From Saccharothrix carnea (GTDB lineage: Bacteria > Actinomycetota > Actinomycetes > Mycobacteriales > Pseudonocardiaceae): a stretch of 64,000 nt of DNA. The DNA is taken from assembly GCF_003014735.1 (NCBI RefSeq), contig NZ_PYAX01000004.1, positions 248,001 through 312,000 on the forward strand, written 5' to 3'. How positions within the stretch are numbered: the first letter of the stretch is position 1; each line of letters begins with the position of its first letter. The translations under genes and the position numbers were made by a program. The notes beneath the pieces were generated by a model. It saw only the letters and a program-made list of their open reading frames with translations. It was not told the origin of the DNA and did not search any database. This document shows positions 33,384-42,792 of the stretch, in pieces.

Positions 33384-36300
33384 GTGACCTGGCTGCCGAA
33401 CCGGCCCATCGCCACGATCGGCGCGGTGCTGGCGCTCAGCGCCGCGGTCGTCGTCGTGCACGACGTCGCCACGTCGGTGTCGGCGTCGGTCCTCCAAGAA
33501 GAACCCGTGTCCGGCCGGATCGCCTACAGCGGCACCGGGCACCGCAGCCTCGGCGTCGTCAGCGGGCCCGTGCCGGATCAGCTGCGGCCCAGTGAACCGC
33601 TGCTCGGCGCGGGACCCGCGCACCATGACGACGACGTGTCGGCGCGTGGCGGCCTGGTGGTGTTCACGAGCTTGCGTGACAGCCCCACGCCCCAGGTGTA
33701 CGTGCGTGCGGTCGACGGTTCGGTGCGCAGGCTCACCGAAGGCCTCGACGCGGGCCACCCCCGGCTGTCCCCGGACCTGCGGACGGTCGTGTTCGACTCC
33801 CGTGCGGGCGACCGGCGTGACCTGTGGCTGGTCGGCGTGGACGGCGGAGGGCTGCGCAGGCTGACCGACACGCCGTCCTCCGACGAGGCGTGGCCGACGT
33901 TCTCCCCGGACGGCGCGAGCGTCGCGTTCTCCGGTGACCGCGACGGCGGCCGCGAGATCTACCGGATCCCGGTCGGCGGCGGGCGGGTCACCCGGCTCAC
34001 CGACGAACCGGACGGTGACGCGGGTGAACCGGACTGGAACCCGCGTGACGACCGGGTCGCCTACACGCTCGACGTCGGCGGCGTCCCGGGGCTGCGCGTG
34101 CTCGCCGGCGGTCGGGTCGGCGTCCCCGTGCTGGGCGGTGACCAGGCCGGGTGGCGTGGCCGGTGGCCCGTCTGGAAGCCGGACGGCGCGGGTCTGCTGT
34201 TCCTCAGCACCGACCAGGTGTGCTCGTGCCCGGCCGACCCGGACGTGGAGAAGGTGTACCAGGTCGACACCGGCCCGGGCCTGCCCGTCACGGCCGCGCC
34301 CGGCCTGCTCTTGGCGGAGGACCGCGCGGTCACGTCGCCGACCTGGCTGGTGGACGCGCGTGGCGAGCAGCTGGTGGTGGCCCGCACGACCGCCGAGACG
34401 CACTTCACCGCGACGTTGCAGGACATCCGGCCGGACGGGTCGGACCCGCGCGACCTCGGCGTGCCGGTGCTGCGAGAGGACCCGGAGAGCGTCAACGACC
34501 CCAACCTGCTGTTCCGGCCCCGGGACGGCTTCGACCCGTGGACCCAGCGGCAGTCCTACTCCCCGGACGGCCGGACCCTCGCGCTGAGCCGGTTCGAGCA
34601 GGTCGGCGACACGCGGGTGCAGCGGCTGTGGCTGGTCGACGCGGACGGCGGTGACGCGCGGCGGCTGCCGGTCGCCGATCGGCAGCCCGGGGACTGGGAG
34701 TTCGACGCCGTCTGGTCGCCGGACGGCCGGTACTTGGCCTTCGCCCGCCGGACGCCGGGAGGGGTGCGCCCGGAGGGAGGGCCGAGCCGGATCGTGGTGG
34801 TCGAGGTCGCCACCGGAGCCGTGGTCGGGCGGCTGACTCCCCCGCCGGCCGCGGCCGACCAGGAGGACACGCAGCCCGCGTGGTCACCGGACGGCGGCAC
34901 GGTGGCGTTCACCAGGGGTCGGGTCTTCGACGGGCCCACCGGCGAGGTGCGGGACAACCACGTGTGGACCGCCCGGGCCGGGACGCTGGACCGGCAGCGG
35001 GACGTGTCCGCGGCGGTGTGCGGGTTCGACTGCGAGGTGACCGACGACAGCGCGGTGTTCAGCCCGGACGGTCAAACGTTGGCGTTCAACCGGGAGGCCG
35101 ATGGTGTGCTGCTGGTGACGTTGGCGGATGACGGGTGTCGGGTGCTGCTGCCCGCCGGTACGTGTGCCACGCCGCTGACCGCGCCGCCTTCGGGGCCGTT
35201 CCAGCCGCGGGACGTGTCGTTCTCGCCGTCCGGGGATCAGGTGGTGCTGACCGCGCGTCGTGAGGGTGATCTGCGGTCGCCGGAGGAGTTGGTCGTCGTG
35301 GAGGTGGACACGGGGGCGATGCGGCGGATCACGGCGGACCTGCCGGGCAGGCAGAAGGAGCCGACGTGGCAGCAGGCGGTCGACTTGACCGTGCGGGCGC
35401 CGTCCTCCGCGCCGGAGGTGGACACCGGCGTGACGACCGCCGTGACGGTGACCGTGACCAACCGCGGTCCGGCCGCCTCGCCCGGGACGGTGTTGACCGT
35501 GGCGGTGCCGGAGGGTGTGCGTCTGCTCGGCCTGCGTCCCGCGCGGGGTGGTTGTGACGTCCTGCGGTGCGATCTCGGGGTGCTCGGGCCTGGTGAGGCG
35601 GTGGACGTGGTCGCCGAGGTGGTGGGGCTGGTGCCCGGTCGGCGGGACGTGACCTGGTCGGTGGCCGGTTCGGTGGTGGACGTGCTGCCGTCCGACAACG
35701 CGGCGGCCACCGGGATCCCGGTGCGTGACCCGGTGACCGGTCCTCCGCCTCCCGCGCCGCCGCCCGTGGTGCCGTCGGCTGGCCCTTCGCTGGCGGTGGT
35801 CGTGCAGCCGAATCCGTCCTATGTGGGCGGACGGGCGACGGTGAGTTATACGGTGCGCAACGGTGGTGGTGGGCTCGCGACCGGGCTGCGGTTGGACTTC
35901 GGGCTGCCCGCGGTGCCGGTGGCTGCGCTGCCGCCGGGGTGTGCGGCCGTGGGGTGCGGGTTGCCCGACCTGCCGCCCGGTGGGTCGCAGGTGGTGCAGG
36001 TCGTGCTGGCGCCGGACGCGCCGTTGGAGGCCGCGGTGCGGGGTGTTTTGCGCACGAGCGGCACCGATGCCGATGCCGGGGACAACGTGGCCGTCGCGCC
36101 GATGCGCGTGCTGCTGCCCCGGATCGTCGCCGTGCCGCCGATCGGGGAGCCCGGTTTCGTGACTTCGGTGCGCGGCTTGGACTTCCCTCCCGGCGTGCCG
36201 GTGCGGTTGTCGTGGTCCCCCGGCATCACCGCGGCCGCCACCCCGACCGTCCCGCGCCCGGACGGCGGTTTCACCGCGCAACTGCTCATCCTCGCCAAGG

Positions 36301-36416
36301 ACCAGACCGGAGAACGCACCATCACCGCCGCCGGCCCCGGTTTCCGAGCTGCCACCACGGAGTTCCTCGTCGTGCCCGGCTCCGTGGGCCCACCCGACGA
36401 GGTCCGGCGCCGGTGA
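33384..36416 (+). CDS. Large exported/anchored TolB-like propeller protein with CARDB/DUF11-like domains
   Basis: 1010 aa from a GTG at 33384, nine bases after GGAGGT. One N-terminal hydrophobic segment (IATIGAVLALSAAVVVVHDVATS) is a signal anchor or signal peptide. Residues about 60-670 contain many WD40/PD40-type repeats (YSPDGRTLALSRF, WSPDGRYLAFARR, FSPDGQTLAFNRE, FSPSGDQVVLTAR), forming one or two beta-propellers. Residues 690-950 hold two immunoglobulin-like CARDB/DUF11 domains (VTVTVTNRGPAASPGTVLTV, ATVSYTVRNGGGGLATGLRL). The last ~60 residues form another beta domain. It lies between the regulator and the cap/ATPase genes, and similar genes sit in Streptomyces CIS clusters. A surface or periplasm-side interaction platform is inferred. 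Confidence 0.75.
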   Translation: MTWLPNRPIATIGAVLALSAAVVVVHDVATSVSASVLQEEPVSGRIAYSGTGHRSLGVVSGPVPDQLRPSEPLLGAGPAHHDDDVSARGGLVVFTSLRDSPTPQVYVRAVDGSVRRLTEGLDAGHPRLSPDLRTVVFDSRAGDRRDLWLVGVDGGGLRRLTDTPSSDEAWPTFSPDGASVAFSGDRDGGREIYRIPVGGGRVTRLTDEPDGDAGEPDWNPRDDRVAYTLDVGGVPGLRVLAGGRVGVPVLGGDQAGWRGRWPVWKPDGAGLLFLSTDQVCSCPADPDVEKVYQVDTGPGLPVTAAPGLLLAEDRAVTSPTWLVDARGEQLVVARTTAETHFTATLQDIRPDGSDPRDLGVPVLREDPESVNDPNLLFRPRDGFDPWTQRQSYSPDGRTLALSRFEQVGDTRVQRLWLVDADGGDARRLPVADRQPGDWEFDAVWSPDGRYLAFARRTPGGVRPEGGPSRIVVVEVATGAVVGRLTPPPAAADQEDTQPAWSPDGGTVAFTRGRVFDGPTGEVRDNHVWTARAGTLDRQRDVSAAVCGFDCEVTDDSAVFSPDGQTLAFNREADGVLLVTLADDGCRVLLPAGTCATPLTAPPSGPFQPRDVSFSPSGDQVVLTARREGDLRSPEELVVVEVDTGAMRRITADLPGRQKEPTWQQAVDLTVRAPSSAPEVDTGVTTAVTVTVTNRGPAASPGTVLTVAVPEGVRLLGLRPARGGCDVLRCDLGVLGPGEAVDVVAEVVGLVPGRRDVTWSVAGSVVDVLPSDNAAATGIPVRDPVTGPPPPAPPPVVPSAGPSLAVVVQPNPSYVGGRATVSYTVRNGGGGLATGLRLDFGLPAVPVAALPPGCAAVGCGLPDLPPGGSQVVQVVLAPDAPLEAAVRGVLRTSGTDADAGDNVAVAPMRVLLPRIVAVPPIGEPGFVTSVRGLDFPPGVPVRLSWSPGITAAATPTVPRPDGGFTAQLLILAKDQTGERTITAAGPGFRAATTEFLVVPGSVGPPDEVRRR

Positions 36417-36465
36417 TCCCCCCGTTTCGCTATCGCCCCAACGTCTTCGGTCGAAGGAGGTCATC

Positions 36466-37134
36466 GTGATCCACGAGGTGGACGAGGGGATCCGCCGACT
36501 GCTCGACAGCGGCGGCGTGCCCGGTGGCGGCGGTGAGCTCGCGTTCGAGGCGCCCACCACCGACTGGACGGCCCGCCGCAACGCGCCGACGGTGAACGTG
36601 TTCCTCTACGACATCCGCGAGGACTCGACCAGGCGCAGCACCGGCAACCTGGAGGTATTCGAACGGGACGAACTGGTCGCCCACCGCAAACCACCCCGCT
36701 GGTTCCGGCTGTCCTACCTGGTGACCGCGTGGACCAACCGGCCACAGGACGAGCACCGTCTGCTGTCCGAGGCGCTGGCATGCCTGGCCGGCCACGGCCA
36801 CCTGGCGCCCGAGTGGCTGACCGGCTCCCTGGCCGACCTCGGCCTGACCGTCGTGCTGGAGTCGGGCGGCCCGGTCTCCGAAGGCCGTGCCGCGACCGAC
36901 GTGTGGTCAGCCCTCGGCGGCAGGCTGAAACCGGCCATCAACCTCGTCGCGACCGCCCCGGTGGCCGGCACCCTGACCCCACTCCCCCGCCCCGCCGACA
37001 ACGGCCTGGTGCTGGCCGGCACCCCCACCGAACCGGCCCGCCGACTGCGCTACGACAACCACCCCGACACCACCGCCTTCGCCCCCACCCGCCCTCACCC
37101 CACCGACCGCCGCCGCCGCGGCCCCATCGTCTGA
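36466..37134 (+). CDS. DUF4255 (Pvc16-like) eCIS cap/terminator protein
   Basis: 222 aa; GTG after AAGGAGG. The N-terminal DUF4255 domain (about 1-185) is clear: MIHEVDEGIRRLL, ELAFEAPTTDWTARRNAPTVNVFLYDIRED, PPRWFRLSYLVTAWT, EHRLLSEALACLAGH. Pvc16/Afp16-type proteins cap the distal end of the inner tube and sheath and end particle growth. The C-terminal 35 residues are Pro/Arg-rich and probably disordered. Separation from the sheath operon by the ATPase gene is a normal eCIS arrangement. Confidence 0.87.
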   Translation: MIHEVDEGIRRLLDSGGVPGGGGELAFEAPTTDWTARRNAPTVNVFLYDIREDSTRRSTGNLEVFERDELVAHRKPPRWFRLSYLVTAWTNRPQDEHRLLSEALACLAGHGHLAPEWLTGSLADLGLTVVLESGGPVSEGRAATDVWSALGGRLKPAINLVATAPVAGTLTPLPRPADNGLVLAGTPTEPARRLRYDNHPDTTAFAPTRPHPTDRRRRGPIV

Positions 37135-37853
37135 TGCCCCCAACACCCGCCGGCCCGGCAACACCCCACCGACCACACCCCCAACCCCGCCCCGCCCCCC
37201 ACGCTCCCACCCACCGTCCACCACCCACCGGCCGCCGACACCAACCGCCGGCCCGCCAGCCACCGCTCCCCAGCCGCTACCGCACCACCCACGGCGGACA
37301 CCAACCGCCAGCTCGCGAGCCGCAGACCCGCCAGCCACTACCGCACCGCCGACCCGCAACCGCCGACCGCGGACACCGACCGGCCGACCGCGGGCGCCGA
37401 CCGCCAACCTGCGAGCCGCAGACCCGCCAGCCGCAGCCGCGCCGCCGACTGTCGACACCGCCGCCGGCCGCTACCGCGCACCGCCCAGCCGCAGCGCCAG
37501 CCGCCGACTCGGCAGCCGCCAGCACCGGCCACCCCGCCACCCGCCACTGGCTGCGGAGCGCGAGGCTGTCTGTCAGGCGTCGGCTGCTTGGTCGCCGCCG
37601 TTGGCCGCTGCCCCTCTGGCGTGGGGCTGGCGATCGTGCTGCGAGGGTCGGATCGAGCCCTCCGCCGTCCGCTGCCGACACCTTGCCCGCCGCGCCGTGC
37701 CGCCTCCTTCTTTCCCGGCAACGCATTTCCGGTCCGAAAAGTTTCCTCGAATCTTCCATTCACGATCGGTTAGCTCGTCTGGGTGATCTTCGGTGGGCAG
37801 GAGATCTGGTGCTCGGCAGACGGTAGCAACCGGTACCGACAAGGTGGTGTGCG
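37135..37853. other. C-rich low-complexity spacer and promoter region of the ATPase gene
   Basis: 719 bp without a supported gene. The first ~420 bp are almost purine-poor on the plus strand, built of degenerate repeats such as CCGACCGC, GCCGCAGCC and ACCGCCGACC. They decay into normal composition after 37560. A less GC-rich stretch at 37710-37780 (TTTCCGGTCCGAAAAGTTTCC, split by 20-base limit) is the likeliest promoter site for the ATPase gene, though no clear hexamers were fixed. Confidence 0.5.
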
Positions 37854-39923
37854 ATGACCATGACCACGGCGATGGGGACACCGGCGCGGGCGGCGGATCT
37901 TGCCTATCTCTGGGCGAGGTTGAGTGTGGTCGAGTGGAGGGTTCGGCAGGCGGTCGCGGGGCGGGGTGGGGATGAGTTGGAGGTTGGTGATCCGCATCGG
38001 GGGCTCTACCTGACCGCGGAGGCGGTGAGGCGGGTGCTCGATCGGTCGGTTGAGCCGCTTCCGCCGTTGGAGTCCGATCCCGACCTCGATGTGTTGGCGG
38101 CGATGGTGCCTGAGCCTGGGCCTCGGTTGTCGACGTTGGGGCGGCGGTTCGGGCTGGAACCGGTGGATGTGGAGTTCCTGCTGGTGGCCCTGGCGCCGGA
38201 CATCGACGCACGGTTCGAACGGCTCTACGGCTACCTCAACGACGACGTCACGCGACGCCGCGCGACAGTCGGTCTGGCGCTGGAGTTGTGCGGGCTGCCG
38301 GCGGCGAGCGCGGGGAGGTTCCGGTTCGGCCCGGCCGCGCCGCTGGTCAAGTACGGGCTGGTGGAGGTGCGGGACGACGACGTGCCCGCGTTGTCACGGA
38401 CGCTCCGTGTGCCCGACCGGATCGTCGCCCACCTCCTCGGCGACGACGAACTGGACCCCGCGATCGGCACCACCGTCCGGCTGCGCTCGGGGAAACCGGC
38501 ACCGGAGGCGTTGGCGCGCAAGATCGGTGACGCGCTGCACGCGGGTATCCTGGCCGTCCACCTCCAGGACACCGGTGGTGACGCGAGCCGGGTCGCGGTG
38601 GACGCGCTGGCGGCGGCAGGTCGGGACGCGCTGGTGCTGGACGTGACGGCGGGTGCGGACCTTCCGCTCACGGCGTTGGTGAGGGAAGCCCGGTTGCGTG
38701 GTGCGGGACTGGTGTTCGGCCCACTCGAACCCCTGTTGCCCGAGCGGGTCCAGCTGATCCGCGACCTCACCGGGCTCACCGACGACGTGCCGCTGTTCCT
38801 GCACGGCAAACGCCACTGGGATCCACAGTGGACAAGCCAACCGGTGGTGTCGCTGAACGTGCCACCACTGGACGCGGACGCGCGGGCCGACCGGTGGGCA
38901 CGGGCACTGGCCGATGCCACCGGCACGGCGGCTGATCCTGCGGTGGTGGCGGACCTGGCGGGCTACCGGCTCGGCACGGACGAGGTGGAGCGTGCGGTGA
39001 CGGCCGCCGCACGGTTGGCGTTGCTGGAAGACCGGCCGATCGGCCTGGCGCACGTCCGGGCCGGGGTGCGGGCGCAGAACGGGGCCGGGCTGGAGCGGTT
39101 GGCCCGGCGGATCACGCCCGCGGTGGAGTGGGACGACCTGGTGCTGCCCGAGCCGACCCGCCGGCAGCTGGACGAGCTGGTGCTGCGCGCCCGCCACCGG
39201 GAACGGGTGCTCGGTCAGTGGCGCATGCGTCCCGGCGGTGGTCGGGGACGTGGTGTGGTGGCGTTGTTCGCGGGCGAGTCGGGCACCGGCAAGACGATGT
39301 CGGCCGAGGTCGTCGCGGGGGCGGTCGGCATGGACCTCTACGTGGTGGACCTGTCGTCGGTGGTGGACAAGTACATCGGCGAGACGGAGAAGAACCTCGA
39401 ACGGATCTTCACCGAGGCCGCTGGCGTGCACGGCGTGCTGCTGTTCGACGAGGCGGACGCCGTGTTCGGCAAGCGTTCGGAGGTCAACGACGCGCACGAC
39501 CGGCACGCCAACACCGAGTCGGCGTACCTGTTGCAGCGGATGGAGTCCTTCGACGGCATCGCGGTGCTCACCACCAACCTCCGGTCCAACATGGACGAGG
39601 CGTTCACCCGCCGGATCGACGTGATCGCCGATTTCCCGCTGCCCGGCGCGGCACAACGGCTCGCGTTGTGGGACCGCTGCCTCGGTTCGCACCTGCCTCG
39701 CGCGGACGACCTGGACCTCGCGTTCTGCGCCGACCGGTTCGAGCTGGCGGGAGGGTCGATCCGGGCGTGCGCGGTGACCGCCGCCTACCTGGCCGCGGCG
39801 GGCGGGCGGCCGGTGGGGATGGCCGACGTGATCGCCGCCGTGCACCAGGAGTACCGCAAGCTCGGCAGGCTCGTGCTGCCCGGCGAGTTCGGGCCGTGGC
39901 TGCAGGCCACCGAATCCCGGTGA
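37854..39923 (+). CDS. AAA+ ATPase of the eCIS (Afp15/Pvc15-like)
   Basis: 689 aa. Residues about 1-430 contain an N-terminal helical/winged-helix region and a degenerate first ATPase-like module (LVLDVTAGADLPLTALVREA, VQLIRDLTG). The active AAA+ module follows: Walker A GESGTGKT at 474-481, pore-type KYIGETEKNLERIF, Walker B LLFDEADAVFGKR with Asp532-Glu533, an arginine-finger region TRRIDVIADFPLP. eCIS clusters nearly always encode one such ATPase; it is needed for assembly or cargo loading, but is not the ClpV sheath-recycling ATPase of type VI secretion. An ATG six bases later is an alternative start. Confidence 0.9.
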   Translation: MTMTTAMGTPARAADLAYLWARLSVVEWRVRQAVAGRGGDELEVGDPHRGLYLTAEAVRRVLDRSVEPLPPLESDPDLDVLAAMVPEPGPRLSTLGRRFGLEPVDVEFLLVALAPDIDARFERLYGYLNDDVTRRRATVGLALELCGLPAASAGRFRFGPAAPLVKYGLVEVRDDDVPALSRTLRVPDRIVAHLLGDDELDPAIGTTVRLRSGKPAPEALARKIGDALHAGILAVHLQDTGGDASRVAVDALAAAGRDALVLDVTAGADLPLTALVREARLRGAGLVFGPLEPLLPERVQLIRDLTGLTDDVPLFLHGKRHWDPQWTSQPVVSLNVPPLDADARADRWARALADATGTAADPAVVADLAGYRLGTDEVERAVTAAARLALLEDRPIGLAHVRAGVRAQNGAGLERLARRITPAVEWDDLVLPEPTRRQLDELVLRARHRERVLGQWRMRPGGGRGRGVVALFAGESGTGKTMSAEVVAGAVGMDLYVVDLSSVVDKYIGETEKNLERIFTEAAGVHGVLLFDEADAVFGKRSEVNDAHDRHANTESAYLLQRMESFDGIAVLTTNLRSNMDEAFTRRIDVIADFPLPGAAQRLALWDRCLGSHLPRADDLDLAFCADRFELAGGSIRACAVTAAYLAAAGGRPVGMADVIAAVHQEYRKLGRLVLPGEFGPWLQATESR

Positions 39924-40144
39924 CGACCGGGTCTCAGTGACGACTAAGTCCCGCTGAGGACAGCGAGACCAAGGGTGCCCTTTCGCGTGCCCTGAACACC
40001 CAATTGCCTGTTGGGGCAACGGAAGTGCCCTGGCCGGGGTCCGCGGGACCTGCCGCCGCCGTCGTGTGCGCGCGACGCTGGTCGTGCCAGAGCGGAAGAG
40101 CAGGCACCAGCAGACACCAGCGGATGAGCAGACGAGGAGCGACC
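39924..40144 (+). promoter_or_regulatory. Leader and likely promoter region of the main eCIS structural operon
   Basis: 221 bp before the sheath gene. It holds a small hairpin TTGCC-TGTTGG-GGCAA near 40009-40024 and direct repeats of GGTGCCC/CGTGCCC. All genes from 40145 to 53338 follow in the same direction with overlaps or short gaps, so their promoter most likely lies here or in read-through from the ATPase gene. No -35/-10 pair is assigned. Confidence 0.4.
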
Positions 40145-41662
40145 ATGCCGCAGTACCTCTCGCCCGGCGTGTACGTGGAGGAGGTCCAGACCGGCGCACG
40201 CCCGATCGAGGGTGTCGGCACCGCGGTGGCGGCCTTCGTCGGCTTCGCCGAGCGGGGACCCTTCCACCAGCCGACCCGGGTCGCCAACTGGAACCAGTAC
40301 GTGCGCGACTTCGGCGGTTTCACCGAGGACGCCTACCTGCCGCACGCCGTCTACGGCTACTTCGCCAACGGCGGCGGTGCGGCGTACGTGGTGCGGGTGG
40401 GTGGTCCGGCCGGTGACGCCGACACCGAGCCCACCACCGCGTCGCCCGTGATGTTGGGTGGGCTGCGGATCTCCGCGCTGCCCGCAGCGGGCCAGGACAT
40501 CTCCGTGGAGATCGCCGACGCCGAGGGTGAGAACCCGCCGGAGGACCGCTTCAAGCTGCTGGTCCGGCAGGGCGACAAGGTCGTGGAGAGCTTCGACGTG
40601 TCGACCCGGAAGAACCTCAAGAACTACGTGGTGACGCAGGTCGCCGAGCGGTCGAAGCTGATCGAGGTCGGCGAGCGGTCGGGTGCCGCCCTGACCCGGC
40701 CGGAACGGCAGTCGGTGGCGGTGCCCGCTCCGAAGGCGCCGCAGCCGGTCAAGCTCGACGCGCAGCAGTACGTCGGCGACCCCGCGGCACGCACCGGGTT
40801 CGGCGGTCTGGAGAACGTCGACGAGGTCACCATGGTCGCGGTGCCGGACCTGATGAGCGCCTACCAGCGCGGGCTGATCGACCTGGAGGGCGTGCAGACC
40901 GTGCAGGCCGCCGTCATCTCGCACTGCGAGCAGATGGGTGACCGCGTCGCCGTGCTGGACCCGCCGCCCGGCCTGTCCGCGCAGCGGGTGCACAAGTGGC
41001 GGATGGAGGAGGCGAACCACGACTCCCGTTACGCCACGCTGTACTACCCGTGGATCAAGGTGTTCGACCCAGCCGGTGGACGCAACACGTTCGTGCCGCC
41101 GTCCGGGCACATCGCCGGGGTGTGGGCGCGCAGCGACGCCGAGCGGGGAGTGCACAAGGCTCCGGCGAACGAGACGATCCGCGGCGCGGTGGACCTGGAG
41201 ACCACGCTGAGCAAGAGCGAGCAGGACCTGCTGAACCCGGTCGGCGTGAACTGCGTGCGCACGTTCCCCGGTCGCGGTATCCGCATCTGGGGCGCCCGCA
41301 CGCTGTCGTCCGACCCGGCGTGGCGGTACCTGAACGTGCGGCGGTTGTTCAACTACCTGGAGGAGTCCATCCTCCTGGGCACCCAGTGGGTCGTGTTCGA
41401 GCCCAACGACGACCGGCTGTGGGCCGGGATCCGGCGCAACATCACCGCGTTCCTCACCGAGCAGTGGCGCCAGGGCGCGTTGTTCGGCCGCACGCCGGAC
41501 GAGGCGTTCTACGTCAAGTGCGATCGGGACAACAACCCGCCGGAGTCGGTCGACCTGGGCCAGGTGGTGTGCGAGATCGGCGTCGCGCCGGTCAAGCCCG
41601 CCGAGTTCGTGGTCTTCCGCCTGTCCCAGTTCTCCGACAACACCAGTCTCGTCAGCGAGTAG
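40145..41662 (+). CDS. Contractile tail sheath protein
   Basis: 505 aa, typical for eCIS sheaths; ATG after GAGGAG. The N-terminus MPQYLSPGVYVEEVQTGARP, followed by GVGTAVAAFVGFAERGPF and NWNQYVRDFGGFTEDAYLPH, is the diagnostic phage tail-sheath start. The C-terminal half has VNCVRTFPGRGIRIWGARTL and YLNVRRLFNYLEESILLGTQ, WVVFEPND and ITAFLTEQWRQGALFG, which form the core that packs on the tube. It assembles as stacked hexamers around the inner tube and contracts to drive it forward. It is the first gene of the structural operon. Confidence 0.95.
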   Translation: MPQYLSPGVYVEEVQTGARPIEGVGTAVAAFVGFAERGPFHQPTRVANWNQYVRDFGGFTEDAYLPHAVYGYFANGGGAAYVVRVGGPAGDADTEPTTASPVMLGGLRISALPAAGQDISVEIADAEGENPPEDRFKLLVRQGDKVVESFDVSTRKNLKNYVVTQVAERSKLIEVGERSGAALTRPERQSVAVPAPKAPQPVKLDAQQYVGDPAARTGFGGLENVDEVTMVAVPDLMSAYQRGLIDLEGVQTVQAAVISHCEQMGDRVAVLDPPPGLSAQRVHKWRMEEANHDSRYATLYYPWIKVFDPAGGRNTFVPPSGHIAGVWARSDAERGVHKAPANETIRGAVDLETTLSKSEQDLLNPVGVNCVRTFPGRGIRIWGARTLSSDPAWRYLNVRRLFNYLEESILLGTQWVVFEPNDDRLWAGIRRNITAFLTEQWRQGALFGRTPDEAFYVKCDRDNNPPESVDLGQVVCEIGVAPVKPAEFVVFRLSQFSDNTSLVSE

Positions 41663-41683
41663 CACCGGAAGGCGGCACCAGTC

Positions 41684-42127
41684 ATGGCAGAAGGCGACGC
41701 TCTGTCCACCCACATCTTCGGCCTCCAGCTCGGCGCGTACATGGTCGAGTCGTTGCAGGAGGTCAGCGGGGTGACCGTCGAGGAGGACGTGGTCGAGATC
41801 TCGCAGGTGACCCCGCAGGGCAAGCCGTTGCTGCGCAAGCAGCCCGGTGCGCGCAAGGGCGGCGAGATCACCGTCACCAGGGGGATGGACAAGAGCAAGG
41901 AGTTCACCAAGTGGCTCAAGGAGACGGTGAACAAGGGTGACGTCGAGACGGCCAGGCAGAACATCACCATCGAGATCATGAACAGCAAGGGCGAGACCGA
42001 GCGGCGGCTGAACCTGGTCAACGGGTGGGTCAGCAAGTGGGAGGGCCCGTCGTTGAAGGCGGGCGAATCGAGTGCCGCGGTGGAGAAGGTGACCATCACC
42101 TTCGAGGACATCACCCTGGAGGACTGA
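41684..42127 (+). CDS. Inner tail tube protein (T4 gp19-like), copy 1
   Basis: 147 aa, 21 bp after the sheath gene. It matches T4 gp19-type tube proteins: FGLQLGAYMVESLQEVSGV, GARKGGEITVTRGMDKSKEFTKWLKE, RRLNLVNGWVSKWEGPSLKAGE and a final beta-strand VEKVTITFEDITLE. It stacks in hexamers to form the inner tube that holds cargo. A second, different tube protein is encoded at 45160-45585; having two is common in eCIS, one making the tube and one the hub-proximal ring. Confidence 0.92.
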   Translation: MAEGDALSTHIFGLQLGAYMVESLQEVSGVTVEEDVVEISQVTPQGKPLLRKQPGARKGGEITVTRGMDKSKEFTKWLKETVNKGDVETARQNITIEIMNSKGETERRLNLVNGWVSKWEGPSLKAGESSAAVEKVTITFEDITLED

Positions 42128-42633
42128 TGAGGCGACGGGTGATCGGCCTGGACTCGCTGGACGAACTGGCCGAGCAGGTCGGGTCGGTCGGGTCGGTGCG
42201 GTCGGTCGGGTCGGAGGCGTCGGACGACGAGGTGAAGCGGTCGGTCGCGGTGCGGGAACCCGCGCTGCGCACCGAGTTCGACTTCGAGCTGCCGCGCGGC
42301 TACGTGGACGCGGACGGCGTGGTGCACCGCACCGGCCGGATGCGTTTGGCGACGGCGCGGGACGAGCTGCGACCGCAGATCGACCTGCGGGTCAAGGAGA
42401 ACCCGGGTTACCTCAGCGTGCTGCTGCTCAGCCTGGTGATCACCGAGCTGGGCACGGTCGACGAGGTGAACGTGGGCGTGGTGGAACGCATGTACGCCAC
42501 GGACATCGCGTTCCTGCAGGACTTCTACCGGCGGATCAACAGCGAGGGGCACACCCGCGCCGGGGTGACGTGCCCGTCGTGCGGGAGCGGGTTCGAGGTC
42601 GACCTGGCCGGTGGTCGCCTGGGGGAATCGTGA
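42127..42633 (+). CDS. Zinc-ribbon-ended tail assembly protein
   Basis: 168 aa; the ATG shares one base with the tube stop. A low-complexity EQVGSVGSVRSVGSEAS stretch (about 14-30) is followed by a core resembling phage tail assembly chaperone-type proteins (FDFELPRGYVDADGVVHRTGRMR, AGYLSVLLLSLVITELG-like region). The C-terminus has CPSCG, half of a zinc-ribbon pair. Genes in this position in eCIS clusters are thought to help tube/tape assembly. The function here is inferred from position and length. Confidence 0.7.
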   Translation: MRRRVIGLDSLDELAEQVGSVGSVRSVGSEASDDEVKRSVAVREPALRTEFDFELPRGYVDADGVVHRTGRMRLATARDELRPQIDLRVKENPGYLSVLLLSLVITELGTVDEVNVGVVERMYATDIAFLQDFYRRINSEGHTRAGVTCPSCGSGFEVDLAGGRLGES

Positions 42634-42788
42634 CGTACGCGGCCGACCGGCTGCACGAGGAGGTCGCGTACGTGGCCTACCACTTCCACTGGCAACGGGA
42701 GCAGATCCTCGACCTGGAGCACCACGAGCGCAGGCGTTGGGTCCGCGAGATCGCACGCATCAACACGAGGGTGAACGAAGGGGGGTGA
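42630..42788 (+). CDS. DUF6760-like small eCIS protein
   Basis: 52 aa from a GTG overlapping the previous stop by four bases. The sequence TYAADRLHEEVAYVAYHFHW and the dense ILDLEHHERRRWVREIARIN segment are typical of the ~50-60 aa helical proteins encoded after the assembly chaperone in eCIS clusters (DUF6760 type). The role is unknown; translational coupling suggests co-assembly with the preceding product. Confidence 0.75.
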   Translation: MTYAADRLHEEVAYVAYHFHWQREQILDLEHHERRRWVREIARINTRVNEGG

Positions 42789-42792
42789 CCCG

